Part shown: in pieces, positions 32,355 to 40,999 of the stretch
Position numbering within the stretch: the first letter of the stretch is position 1
How the letters are laid out: each line of letters opens with the position of its first letter
NCBI GenBank assembly: GCA_016928025.1
Contig: JAFGLN010000041.1
Location: forward strand, 1-46,812
Length of the DNA stretch: 46,812 nucleotides
Direction: 5' to 3'
DNA from: Deltaproteobacteria bacterium
GTDB lineage: Bacteria > Desulfobacterota > Syntrophia > Syntrophales > JAFGHS01
Notes under the pieces: generated by a model
Told to the model about the DNA's origin: nothing
What the model saw: the letters and a program-made list of their open reading frames with translations, nothing else
Databases searched by the model: none
Program-made: the position numbers and the translations under genes

Positions 32355-33881
32355 ATGGAAGTCACAATCGGCCATACATTGCTTGCCAATGCGCATAATT
32401 ATGGTGAGCGGGAAGCCGTTGTTATTGATAATAAACGGTTAACATACAAGGCATTAAACGAGGCCGTCAATCGCCGGGCCAACGCCCTGCTGGCTATGGG
32501 GGTTAAGAAAGGTGATCATGTGGGTACGTTGTCTGCCAATTCCGTGGAACTGGTGGAGACGATTTACGCCCTTGCCCGCATTGGGGCAGTGATCGTGCCC
32601 CTGAATTTTCGCTTGTCTCCCAATGAGATGACTTACGTCGTGAATCACGCTGACCTGAGCACATTGATATTTCAGGAGCAGTTTGAAAAGACCGTCCGGG
32701 AGATCATGCCGTCGATTTCGGCTGTGAAAAGTTTTCTTTATTCGGGAGAACAGTGCAGCGGTGACTGGATTGACTTTGAAGCAAAAACCAGAACCCAGTC
32801 GTCGCAGATGCCCGATGTGCAGGTGGCAGAAAACGATATGGCCACAATAATTTATACATCAGGTACGACCGGTCAGCCCAAAGGAGTCGTGCATACCCAC
32901 AAAAACTGGGTCTGGGCCATGGCCAGTGTATCTATTGCCACAAAAGGCGAATGGTTTTCAAAGCGGTTGACCGCTTTTCCACTGTTTCATGCGGGAGGTT
33001 TTTTAAACCTTTTTGGTTCTATTTTTGCCACAAATACCCTGGTGATGCTGACGCATTTTGATGCCAAATTGATGATCGAGTCTATTGAAAAAGAAAAGAT
33101 TAACCAGTTGGGTAATCCACCCACGGTTTACAAGATGCTTCTGCGCATGCCGGAACTGGCGAAAACCGATGTGAGGTCAATCCGGCGCATCGCGTCGGGA
33201 AGCGAGGTCATGCCGGACGAAACGCGAAACCAGCTAAAAAAGGCCTTTCCGGGAGCAGGCATTGTAGAAAACTACGGAATGACTGAGACCTGTGCCACCA
33301 TAACCCACCGAGTCATGGAATTTACCGACGTCAAACCATTTTCGGCTGGATGTCCTGTCGCCCATGTCAGACTTCGGATTGTTGATGAAAATGGAAATGA
33401 CGTCGCCCTTGGGGACGTGGGTGAAGTCCTCTGCAGCGGGCCGAACATTATGCAGGGGTATTACAAAGATAAAGAAAAAACAGCGGAGGCCATACGGGAC
33501 GGTTGGCTGTATACCGGCGATATCGGCTTGATGGATGGAGACGGATTCCTGTATCTTAAAGATAGAAAAAACAACATGCTGATAAGCGGCGGTGAGAACA
33601 TCTATCCCAAGGAGATTGAGGATGTCCTTTACCGGCATCCGAAAATTCTCGAGGCAGCCGTATTCGGTGTGCCGGATGAACTTTGGGGTGAAAAAGTATG
33701 CGCGGCCATCATCAGCAAACCAGGCGAATCACTCACTGCGGAAGACGTAATAGGGTTTTGTGCGAATAGCCTAGCCAGTTTCAAAAAGCCGAAGGATGTT
33801 TATTTTGTAGATGCCCTGCCGAAAAACCAGATTGGTAAGGTGTTACGATCCGCTTTAAAACAAAAATTCGCAGGACCTTGA
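32355..33881 (+). CDS. AMP-dependent acyl/aryl-CoA ligase
   Basis: 508 aa of the ANL superfamily. The P-loop-like motif YTSGTTGQPKGV (167-178), the YGMTET motif, YTGDIG with hinge (LKDRKNNMLISGGENIYPKEIE) and the C-terminal PKNQIGKV lysine region are present. It activates a carboxylic acid as acyl-AMP and then acyl-CoA in the cytoplasm. Placed after a TRAP uptake system, it likely activates the imported acid; the chain type (aliphatic or aromatic) cannot be told. GAGGTGA 8 nt upstream supports ATG at 32355. It ends the cluster; the next gene is decayed. Confidence 0.9.
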   Translation: MEVTIGHTLLANAHNYGEREAVVIDNKRLTYKALNEAVNRRANALLAMGVKKGDHVGTLSANSVELVETIYALARIGAVIVPLNFRLSPNEMTYVVNHADLSTLIFQEQFEKTVREIMPSISAVKSFLYSGEQCSGDWIDFEAKTRTQSSQMPDVQVAENDMATIIYTSGTTGQPKGVVHTHKNWVWAMASVSIATKGEWFSKRLTAFPLFHAGGFLNLFGSIFATNTLVMLTHFDAKLMIESIEKEKINQLGNPPTVYKMLLRMPELAKTDVRSIRRIASGSEVMPDETRNQLKKAFPGAGIVENYGMTETCATITHRVMEFTDVKPFSAGCPVAHVRLRIVDENGNDVALGDVGEVLCSGPNIMQGYYKDKEKTAEAIRDGWLYTGDIGLMDGDGFLYLKDRKNNMLISGGENIYPKEIEDVLYRHPKILEAAVFGVPDELWGEKVCAAIISKPGESLTAEDVIGFCANSLASFKKPKDVYFVDALPKNQIGKVLRSALKQKFAGP

Positions 33882-33945
33882 TGCAATCGGGTGGCTGATA
33901 CGATCCGACATGAAGAGATAAACCAAAAGAATTCAGATCTCATAG

Positions 33946-34489
33946 GTGGTCCCTCAGGATGCCCGGTTGACCGATCGCCCCGGCCAGATCCCGCCTTGGG
34001 AAGAGATGCCGGAAGAACTTAAACCGGTGTTGAGCCGCCAGATGGAGGTTTATGTGGGATTCATAGAGTATACTGACTTCCATATCGAGAGGCTTGTGGA
34101 CGCTATTGAAGGGTTGCGCGCATTTGAAAACACTCTGGTTTACTATATTATAGGCGGCAACGGCGCTTCGACGGAGGGTGGCATTAACGACACCTTTAGT
34201 GAAATGCTTCATTTCAACAATATGCAGGATCTTGAAACGCCGGAATACTTGATCAAACATCTGGAAGATTTAGGCGGCCATGACTCCTACAGTCACTATG
34301 CCGTAAGTTGGGCGCATGCCATGGACACGCCCTATCAGTGGACCAAACAGATTGCTTCGTATTGAGACGGCACCCGAACCGTTACACTATGAAGGTGCCA
34401 AAGGTGTTAACATCGCCGAAGGTGCTAATTTTGGAGGCTGGGCGCTTTACACCAATAAAAGAATATTATTAAGGAGGAGAAATAAATGA
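33946..34489 (+). pseudogene. decayed arylsulfatase
   Basis: 33946-34365 encodes a central part of a sulfatase (MEVYVGFIEYTDFHIERLVD, YYIIGGNGASTEGG, SEMLHFNN, HYAVSWAHAMDTPYQWTKQ). A second frame from about 34356 continues ETAPEPLHYEGAKGVNIAEG and FGGWALYTNK, a part near the C-terminus of the same family, ending in TGA at 34487. The N-terminus with the C/S-X-P-X-R formylglycine site and the segment between the two parts are missing. The gene is therefore inactive; about 140 of an expected 500-800 residues survive in frame. The last stop overlaps the next ATG by ATGA. Confidence 0.75.
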
Positions 34490-35751
34490 GCACGGATATA
34501 CAGGAAAAGGCCCGAAAGATTCTTACGGCCAGCGAAAGTGCAAAACCTGTGGTGGATGGCGTATACATCCTCCCCGCCCAGGGCAATGCCTTTGCCGCGG
34601 AAACAGGTGATGGGGTGGTGATTGTCGATTCCGGACCGGGCGGCAAGGTTACGGCCCGCATGATTGAAAGTCTGCGCGGTTTCACCAGCCTGCCGGTCAC
34701 GGCAATCTGCTATTCCCACGGGCACCTCGGCTACAACGAAGGGGTGGAGTTTTGGCTGCAGCATAACGCCGAGCGCAATGAACCGGCGCCTCAACTCATC
34801 GCCCATGAGAACTGCCTGCGGCGCTATCGTCGCTACCGTGAGACGCTTGGTTTGCAGCGGATACTGGCAAATATGCAGTTTCCCGGCACGCGTCTGCAGT
34901 TCAAGACAGTCGATCCGACGATGACGTTCTCGACGCGGCTGTCGCTGCCTTCAAAGACACGTCGCATCGAGCTGATCTGGGCGCCGTCGGAAACCGATGA
35001 CACCATTGTCATGTGGTTGCCCGATGATGGGATTCTTTATGCCGGTGCGGCATTCCCGGGCAGTACCATTCCGAATATCGGCACGCCGCTGCGCACCCAG
35101 CGCTTTACCATTCGCTGGGCGGAAAGCTGCGAGTTGATGGCCGGGCTGGGTGCCACGAAGCTGGTCCAGGAGTTCGGTCCGGTCATCGAAGATCCGCGGG
35201 AGATTCAGGATCGACTGAACCATACGGCCGCCACTTTACGCTGGTTTCGCCGCGAGGTCGTCGAACGGATGAATCGCGGCATGTCGGAATGGGAAATTCT
35301 GGCCGATATGCGCTACGATGAGGCCATGCTCGACCGTCCTTACATGAAAGCGCGTTATGGAGCTCCGGAATATATCGTTCGTGATCTTTTCCGTGAGGAG
35401 ACGGGCTGGTGGGATCGGAATCCGACCCATCTGTATCCGGCGTCACCGGCGGCCGCTGCGGCTGCTGTCCGGGCGGCCATCACCGATCCGGAGGCCGTTC
35501 TTCGTGAGGTGGAAAGTTTGAAAGACCGTGGAGAGGTGCAGCTGGCCCTGCATGTGATTGATCTTTTGGCCCTGTCGGACGCCGACGACGATATCACCAA
35601 GCGGGCCCGTATGCTCAAGGCGCAGTTGTGCCGCCTGCGGGCGGAACAGGTGCGGCCCTATGTATCCAAGGCCCTGTTTGAATCATCCGCCCGGTTACTC
35701 GAAGAAGGCACCACCTCCTGGACGGCCGTTTTGAAAGACAAAGAGAAATAA
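34486..35751 (+). CDS. alkylsulfatase-like metallo-beta-lactamase-fold protein
   Basis: 421 aa resembling the SdsA/BDS1 alkylsulfatase group: an MBL core (VVIVDSGPGGKVTARMIESLR), AHENCLRRYRRYRETLG, and a C-terminal helical dimerisation region (EREE... ADMRYDEAMLDRPYMKARYG). The usual HXHXDH metal motif is HGHLGY here (His78, His80, Gly82, Tyr83), so two ligands are changed; the later AHEN His107 is kept. Whether it still binds two zinc ions is doubtful, although some members of the family carry this variant. AGGAGG upstream supports ATG at 34486. It lies between a sulfatase relic and a sulfite exporter, which fits an organosulfur theme. Confidence 0.75.
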   Translation: MSTDIQEKARKILTASESAKPVVDGVYILPAQGNAFAAETGDGVVIVDSGPGGKVTARMIESLRGFTSLPVTAICYSHGHLGYNEGVEFWLQHNAERNEPAPQLIAHENCLRRYRRYRETLGLQRILANMQFPGTRLQFKTVDPTMTFSTRLSLPSKTRRIELIWAPSETDDTIVMWLPDDGILYAGAAFPGSTIPNIGTPLRTQRFTIRWAESCELMAGLGATKLVQEFGPVIEDPREIQDRLNHTAATLRWFRREVVERMNRGMSEWEILADMRYDEAMLDRPYMKARYGAPEYIVRDLFREETGWWDRNPTHLYPASPAAAAAAVRAAITDPEAVLREVESLKDRGEVQLALHVIDLLALSDADDDITKRARMLKAQLCRLRAEQVRPYVSKALFESSARLLEEGTTSWTAVLKDKEK

Positions 35752-35774
35752 CAAGTCGAAAGTAGGAAACAGGA

Positions 35775-37793
35775 TTGATAACGAACCGCATGAAGCATGT
35801 TTTCGGCCTCATGAAGTCGGCTTCGGAAGCTCAGGCCCGATTGGACATCCAGTGGACGAAAACGATTCTCTCAAGCAAAAAAAGGCTGTTTATTCTTTTT
35901 CTGATGACCCTGCCGGTCTTGATTGTTTCTTTCGGCTATGCCGGCAATCCCGCCGAGCTGCTGCCCGATAAAATTCCGATCCTCGGCGGCTCCAAGGCCT
36001 TCATGCCGTCCTTTATCGATAGCACCATGTTCTTTGGCTCGATCCTGATCGGCCTGATTGCCGGCCTGATTACCGGCGTCATCGGCGCCGGCGGCGGTTA
36101 CATCCTCACACCGGCGCTGATGAGCTTCGGTGTCCGAGGGATCATGGCGGTCGGTACGGACCAGTTTCATATCTTCGCCAAGGCCATTATGGGGACCGTT
36201 ATCCACCGGAAACTGGGCAACGTTCATGTCGGCCTTGCCGTGTGGTTCGTCGTCGGCTCCATGGTCGGCGTGACCATCGGCGGGTATCTCAGCCGCAGTA
36301 TTTTTTTGTTCAGCCCCGCCTTAAGTGACGCTGTGATCAGTGTTGTGTATCTCGTTGTTCTCGGCTCTTTGGGCATTTACGCCATTCTGGACTGGAAAAA
36401 AGCAGGTAAATCCTCTCATGAAGGCCAGGACCGGACCAGGGAATCGACAACTGATTTTGCCAGGTTGCTGCAAAAAAAGCCGTTGCCGCCGCGGGTGACA
36501 TTCGATCAGAACATTGTGCCCGGCGGTCGAAAATTATCCGTCTATCCGATTATTTTTTGCGGATTCGTGGTCGGATTTGTCGCCTCCATCATGGGTGTCG
36601 GCGGCGGGTTTCTGACGTTTCCGATGTTTGTTTATGGACTGGGCGTCTCGACATTTACGACGGTCGGCACGGATATCCTGCAGATCATTTTCACGACATG
36701 CTACTCCTCCATCTTTCAATATGCCATCTATGGGTTCGTGTTTTACAGTATCGCCATGGGCATGCTCCTGGGGTCTCTGGTCGGCGTCCAGATCGGTGCC
36801 ATGGTGACGGAAATGGTCAAGGGATCGCAGATCCGGGCATTTTACGCCCTGACCATCCTGGGGGGATTCGCCAACCGGTTCTGCGCGTTGCCCAGAAAAC
36901 TCGGCGACCTGGGCTATATTGCCATTTCCCGCGACGTCTCGGTGTATCTGGAAACATTTGGCAACGTTCTGTTCTTTGTTCTGGTCGGCGGGTTTGCCCT
37001 CTGGATCCTGTTGATCTTTTTTCAAAATGTAAGCACCATAAGGGAACGAAGTGATGATCGCCAATTAAGAGACGGACGGCCTTTCATCATCAATGCCCGC
37101 AAGTTCAAAATCGGCATTGCCGGATTAGCGGCTTTTTGTGTGGTGTTTACCGTCAGCTTTTTCCCGATGATCGGCCAAAAGACGGCTCTTCAATGGGCGG
37201 ACGGCCTGTTTAACGGACTGGCGAAGAATTCGGCGGACTACCATGCTGAAAGTCAAAAGGCGGCGCTGAAATTTAAAGGGACAAACATCGATTTAGGTAT
37301 CCGCCCCCGCGATTTTGCCGACGGACCGACACTGGTGAAGCTGATCGGCAAAAACGGCGCCGAAGCGCGGATCGCGCCGGATGGGCGGGTGAGAATCCAG
37401 GGAGACCTCGGCCGCTTGGCGGAAGCCGCCCTGGCCGATGCAGCACTGGTTTTTCATAATCAGGATCAACGCATCGAGGCCCAATATCAGATGCCGGGCA
37501 CGGAGGTCCTGTATTGCTGGTGGATCATCTTCGACGGGCTGACCCGGCGCTATATTCAGGACAACCGCGGCGCCGAAGCCGCCTTTTCTAAAATCATGAC
37601 CGGAAAAATCCTGGAGCCGGCGTACAACTTCAGGAATATCGAACCCAGTAAAATAGGGGACCACAAATTACCCGTCCTGTTACTGCTCGGCTTCTATATC
37701 CTCTATACGATCTGGTACGGCCTTTCCATCATGTTCATTTTTGAAGGATTGGGCATCAGCGCGGGAAAACCGGGAAATAAGGCGGAGGCTTGA
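35775..37793 (+). CDS. TauE/SafE-family sulfite/anion exporter with large extra domain
   Basis: 672-aa membrane protein. Two homologous TauE/SafE halves contain GVIGAGGGYILTP (about 101-113) and GVGGGFLTFP (about 273-282), the glycine-rich motifs of this family. Between them is a hydrophilic loop near 205-255, and after residue about 440 a non-membrane region of roughly 200 aa precedes a last hydrophobic segment (PVLLLLGFYILYTIWYG). Typical members are about 250-300 aa, so this long form is unusual. It would export sulfite, sulfonate or sulfoacetate. TTG at 35775 has AGGA 7 nt upstream and ATG at 35790 is the alternative. The preceding gene ends 23 bp before. Confidence 0.85.
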   Translation: MITNRMKHVFGLMKSASEAQARLDIQWTKTILSSKKRLFILFLMTLPVLIVSFGYAGNPAELLPDKIPILGGSKAFMPSFIDSTMFFGSILIGLIAGLITGVIGAGGGYILTPALMSFGVRGIMAVGTDQFHIFAKAIMGTVIHRKLGNVHVGLAVWFVVGSMVGVTIGGYLSRSIFLFSPALSDAVISVVYLVVLGSLGIYAILDWKKAGKSSHEGQDRTRESTTDFARLLQKKPLPPRVTFDQNIVPGGRKLSVYPIIFCGFVVGFVASIMGVGGGFLTFPMFVYGLGVSTFTTVGTDILQIIFTTCYSSIFQYAIYGFVFYSIAMGMLLGSLVGVQIGAMVTEMVKGSQIRAFYALTILGGFANRFCALPRKLGDLGYIAISRDVSVYLETFGNVLFFVLVGGFALWILLIFFQNVSTIRERSDDRQLRDGRPFIINARKFKIGIAGLAAFCVVFTVSFFPMIGQKTALQWADGLFNGLAKNSADYHAESQKAALKFKGTNIDLGIRPRDFADGPTLVKLIGKNGAEARIAPDGRVRIQGDLGRLAEAALADAALVFHNQDQRIEAQYQMPGTEVLYCWWIIFDGLTRRYIQDNRGAEAAFSKIMTGKILEPAYNFRNIEPSKIGDHKLPVLLLLGFYILYTIWYGLSIMFIFEGLGISAGKPGNKAEA

Positions 37794-37914
37794 CCGGCCT
37801 TTGTTTTACAGTTCCTGAAAAAGACGTATCATCTTTGAGGCTCCAATCAAACGGGTCAAAACTTTAAACACTCCACTCCGAAAAGGGAAGGCTTTGCCGT
37901 CCTTGAGTAAAACA

Positions 37915-37956
37915 GGAAGCCGGTTTTTCAGGGGCGATATAAAACGTCCGGCTTCC
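37915..37956. terminator. hairpin between convergent genes
   Basis: GGAAGCCGG (37915-37923) and CCGGCTTCC (37948-37956), perfect 9-bp arms with a 24-nt loop. It lies between the TauE gene (end 37793) and the epoxide-hydrolase-like gene (end 37973, minus strand). No long T-tract, so a weak terminator or repeat. Confidence 0.4.
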
Positions 37957-37972
37957 CTTGTGGCAATAATCC

Positions 37973-38836
37973 TCAAGACAAGAGAAAGTTATTTAAATGT
38001 TCGGCAACCAGGTCCGGATTCTCTTCCTGCAGGAAGTGGCCGAGGTCCAACTGGACCACCTGGATGTTTTCGAAGCAGTCTTCGATGTGGTTCAGATACG
38101 CCGGGATGATGACCACATCTTTGTTCCCGTATAGATAAAAACTCGGCATGGGCAGCTTCCGGCCGGCCAATTCCTGCCAGCGCTTCATGTCGTTTCTCAT
38201 GTTCCGGTAATAACAGGCGCCGGTGAACGGTGTCTGTTCAATCGCGTAGCAGCGAATGAATTCCTTGATGGACTCTTCCGGAACCCCTGCTTCTCCTGCC
38301 GGTTTTCTGAAGAGCCAGCGGATCCAGACCTCTTCATTACCCTTAATCATGGCCTCGGCCAGGCCTTTCTGCTGCTGAAAGTACTGGTACATCAAGACAA
38401 AGGATCCTTTGTCTCTGATGACGCGCTGGGCTTCGGCGTTTCCAGCGGCGTTACTCAAAACGGGAAAATTCATGATGACGAGTTTTTTGACCCGATCGGG
38501 AACGGCAAAGGCGATCTCCTGGACGATGTTGCCGCCCCAGTCATGGCCAACGAGATAAAAATCCTGAATGCCGAGGGCGTTGATGACCTCGATCATGTCC
38601 CTCGCCAGTTCGCGTTTTTGATACAGGTCCTGATTCAGCGTTCTCTCGCTGTCCCCGAGACCGCGCAGATCGGGGGCGATGATCCTCAGCTTGTCACTGA
38701 TAAAGGGACTTACCAGTTCCCAGCTATAGGAACTTTCCGGCCATCCGTGGATCATGACGACGGGATAGCCGTCGTTGTTTCCCGAATCGCGGACATTGAA
38801 TGTGCCTCGATTTACCGTCATTTTGTAAGTCTTCAT
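37973..38836 (-). CDS. epoxide hydrolase/haloalkane dehalogenase-like alpha/beta hydrolase
   Basis: 287 aa. HGWPESSYSW holds the oxyanion segment and GHDWGG (nucleophile Asp) is the typical elbow of epoxide hydrolases and haloalkane dehalogenases, where an aspartate rather than a serine attacks. GLGDSE, a cap region with two tyrosines, and a C-terminal His in LGHFLQEE complete the triad. It converts an epoxide or haloalkane to an alcohol or diol in the cytoplasm; which of the two is not clear from the sequence. ATG at 38836 lies 9 nt after AAAGGGG, better spaced than ATG at 38842. It is 80 bp downstream of the DUF1330 gene on the same strand. Confidence 0.85.
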   Translation of the reverse strand: MKTYKMTVNRGTFNVRDSGNNDGYPVVMIHGWPESSYSWELVSPFISDKLRIIAPDLRGLGDSERTLNQDLYQKRELARDMIEVINALGIQDFYLVGHDWGGNIVQEIAFAVPDRVKKLVIMNFPVLSNAAGNAEAQRVIRDKGSFVLMYQYFQQQKGLAEAMIKGNEEVWIRWLFRKPAGEAGVPEESIKEFIRCYAIEQTPFTGACYYRNMRNDMKRWQELAGRKLPMPSFYLYGNKDVVIIPAYLNHIEDCFENIQVVQLDLGHFLQEENPDLVAEHLNNFLLS

Positions 38837-38921
38837 GGTCATACGCCCCTTTCATCATTGATGGCTTGGTTATAAGTTTTTATTAACAGAAAAAATGGTG
38901 CGGTCCGGCCGAAGGAAGCTA

Positions 38922-39284
38922 TTAATCCAGCGGATCCATGGCATACAGGATGGCACGTTCGATACCTTTTGCCCGGAGCTCATGAACCTTGAGGTACTCC
39001 GGATCGTTGGCCATTTTGAGGAAAGCTTTGCGCGAAGGATATTCCACCAGCAGCACCAAGTCCCAGTCTTCGTGGCCGTTAAGCAATTCATTGGGCTTGC
39101 CCAAAAAAATCCGCCGGCCTCCCAGGTCTTGGACAAACTTTTGCGCTTCCTTCATGTATTTGGCGTAGGATTCGTTTCCGCCTTCTTTGTTAAATTTCAA
39201 GAGATTCAGCATGATGAATGGGCTTTGGTTCGGGTTCCTGCTCAACTTTTTGAACTCATCGGGGTTGGATTGAACCGGACTCAT
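38922..39284 (-). CDS. DUF1330 domain protein
   Basis: 120 aa of the DUF1330 group in the dimeric alpha/beta-barrel (ABM-like) fold. FIMLNLLKFNKEGG, YAKYMKEAQKF and WDLVLLVEYPSRKAFLKMAND are characteristic. Function is undefined; such proteins often accompany catabolic genes. GGGAGAA upstream supports ATG at 39284. It may be cotranscribed with the hydrolase at 37973-38836 (80-bp gap) and lies just downstream of an aldo/keto reductase remnant. Confidence 0.85.
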   Translation of the reverse strand: MSPVQSNPDEFKKLSRNPNQSPFIMLNLLKFNKEGGNESYAKYMKEAQKFVQDLGGRRIFLGKPNELLNGHEDWDLVLLVEYPSRKAFLKMANDPEYLKVHELRAKGIERAILYAMDPLD

Positions 39285-39328
39285 ATCTGTTATTCTCCCT
39301 TCGTTTTTAAATTTTTTTTATAGACTCC

Positions 39329-39574
39329 CTAAGAATGACCCAAAATCCGATGGGGCTGATAAAGTTCTTCGAGATAACGGATATCCTCCGCTGACAGCTC
39401 GATGTCGATAGCGGCAATGGCTTCATCGAGATAGGTCAATTTGCTGGCGCCGATGATGGGCGCCGTCACATCCTTTTTGTGCAGCAGCCAGGCCAAGGCA
39501 ATTTGAGTGGGCCTCACGTTGAACCGGCCGGCCAATTCAGCGACACGATCGACAATGGCAAAATCGCTGTTCTG
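39329..39574 (-). pseudogene. aldo/keto reductase C-terminal remnant
   Basis: On the minus strand the frame reads NSDFAIVDRVAELAGRFNVR, then TQIALAWLLHKKDVTAPIIG and SAEDIRYLEELYQPH, which is the C-terminal third of an NADP-dependent aldo/keto reductase (GASK near-cofactor segment included). Upstream an in-frame TGA (39575-39577) cuts the rest and the DNA beyond (39578-39660) is unrelated C/G-rich repeat-like sequence, so the N-terminal two-thirds were lost by deletion or insertion. The TTG at 39535 is no credible start. Confidence 0.75.
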
Positions 39575-39577
39575 TCA

Positions 39578-39923
39578 ATCCACTGTTCCTCAAGCAGTTG
39601 AAGGTGAGGGGCAGGGGGATTCTCTTAATTTTTCATTTCCCGCGGACTATGGAAATGGATAAGTAAAAAATGAGGCCATATCATGTTGTGCACGACGGAT
39701 ATTGTACATTACAGTGTTTACATTAGCTAAGTTGATAATATGATCGCGATTTCCATGTCAAGATTTATTTATTACATTGAAAAAATACTCAATGATGATA
39801 TAAGAACATCATTGTCGCTTGGGAAATTCCATGCTGACCGCCGCAAACGAGGGGTTTCCCTCTTAAACATATGGCCGTTCGGCAGTACCTGTCAGGGATT
39901 GCCGCATTGAGAGGAGGTTTCTT
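39578..39923. other. intergenic region, no gene supported
   Basis: Contains a GGGGCAGGGGGATTCTCTTAA element related to the repeat at 4878-4947, then an AT-rich stretch. AGGAGG is located 6 nt before ATG at 39924. A TTGACAT-like element was not found; the promoter of the alpha/beta hydrolase is unassigned. Confidence 0.4.
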
Positions 39924-40925
39924 ATGGGCAGACGGGGATATGGACCTGAATTTCCCGACGTTACATACAAACCGCACCGCTATAAGGAGAGCCTGTTCGA
40001 TACGGGCGATGCCAAAATCAATTATGCCACCTGCGGTGCCTCCGACAAACCCGCTTTACTGTTGATCCCCGGTCAGACGGAATCTTGGTGGGGATATGAA
40101 CCGGCCATGGATTTACTTTTGGAGCACTTTCAGTGTTTCGCCGTCGACCTTCGCGGGCAGGGTCGTTCGAGCCGGACGCCCGGCCGATATACCTTTGACA
40201 ACTTCAGCAATGACATGGTTAAACTCGTTGCTTTTGTTATCAAACGTCCCGTGATCGTCAGTGGTTTGTCGTCGGGTGGTGTGGTAGCAGCCTGGCTGTC
40301 GGCCTACGCGCCAGCCGGTATGATCCGCGGCGCCCATTACGAAGATCCGCCCCTCTTTTCCTCCGAAGTCAATCCTCGCTACGGGCCGTCCATTCGGGAA
40401 GGAGCCGGACCGGTTTTTGAGCTGTACAGCACCTATCTGGGCGATCAGTGGCGTGTCGGGGATTGGGAGGGAATGCTGGCGGCGGCAGCCGATGAGCTGC
40501 CGGCCCAGCGCCAAAGTGTTTTTCTGGCCGGATACGAGAAATTCAAGACCGAGCCGCCGCGGAACATGAAAGAGTATGATCCCGAGTGGGCCAGGGCTTT
40601 CGTTACCGGAAGCGTCAGTGCCTCGTGCGATCATGCCCGCATGCTGCAAAACGTCAAATGTCCTGTTCTCTTTACACACCACCTGTCGCAAATCGATGTG
40701 GTTACAGGACAGCAAGCTGGTGCCGCGACCGTCCGCCAGGTTGATCGTGTCGAAGCCATTATCAAGAAGGCGGGGCAGCACTTCACACGTATGACAGTGC
40801 CCGATATGGGGCATAATATGCATTTGCAGGCCCCGGCGCTTTACATGAAAATCCTGCTTGACTGGGTTAAAACATTGCCCTCGGAGGACGAAACACGGGC
40901 GGGTGGTATATTTGACGTAACCTGA
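39924..40925 (+). CDS. alpha/beta-fold hydrolase
   Basis: 333 aa. The nucleophile elbow is GLSSGG (serine near residue 115) and DLRGQGRSS follows the oxyanion strand (LLLIPGQTESWW); GHNM near residue 293 gives the His. A long cap domain between strands 6 and 7 (about 140-240) contains NPRYGPSIREG and many acidic residues, so the substrate could be a bulky ester or C-C bond. GAGAGGAGG is 6 nt upstream of ATG. It precedes the 3-hydroxyacyl-CoA dehydrogenase by 74 bp on the same strand, so the two may be cotranscribed. Confidence 0.85.
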   Translation: MGRRGYGPEFPDVTYKPHRYKESLFDTGDAKINYATCGASDKPALLLIPGQTESWWGYEPAMDLLLEHFQCFAVDLRGQGRSSRTPGRYTFDNFSNDMVKLVAFVIKRPVIVSGLSSGGVVAAWLSAYAPAGMIRGAHYEDPPLFSSEVNPRYGPSIREGAGPVFELYSTYLGDQWRVGDWEGMLAAAADELPAQRQSVFLAGYEKFKTEPPRNMKEYDPEWARAFVTGSVSASCDHARMLQNVKCPVLFTHHLSQIDVVTGQQAGAATVRQVDRVEAIIKKAGQHFTRMTVPDMGHNMHLQAPALYMKILLDWVKTLPSEDETRAGGIFDVT

Positions 40926-40999
40926 TTTGCTCGGGACGATGTTTCATAAAGCCAACCGGGCTTTGGGAGTAAAATAAAAATATTAAAAGAGGTGATGAA

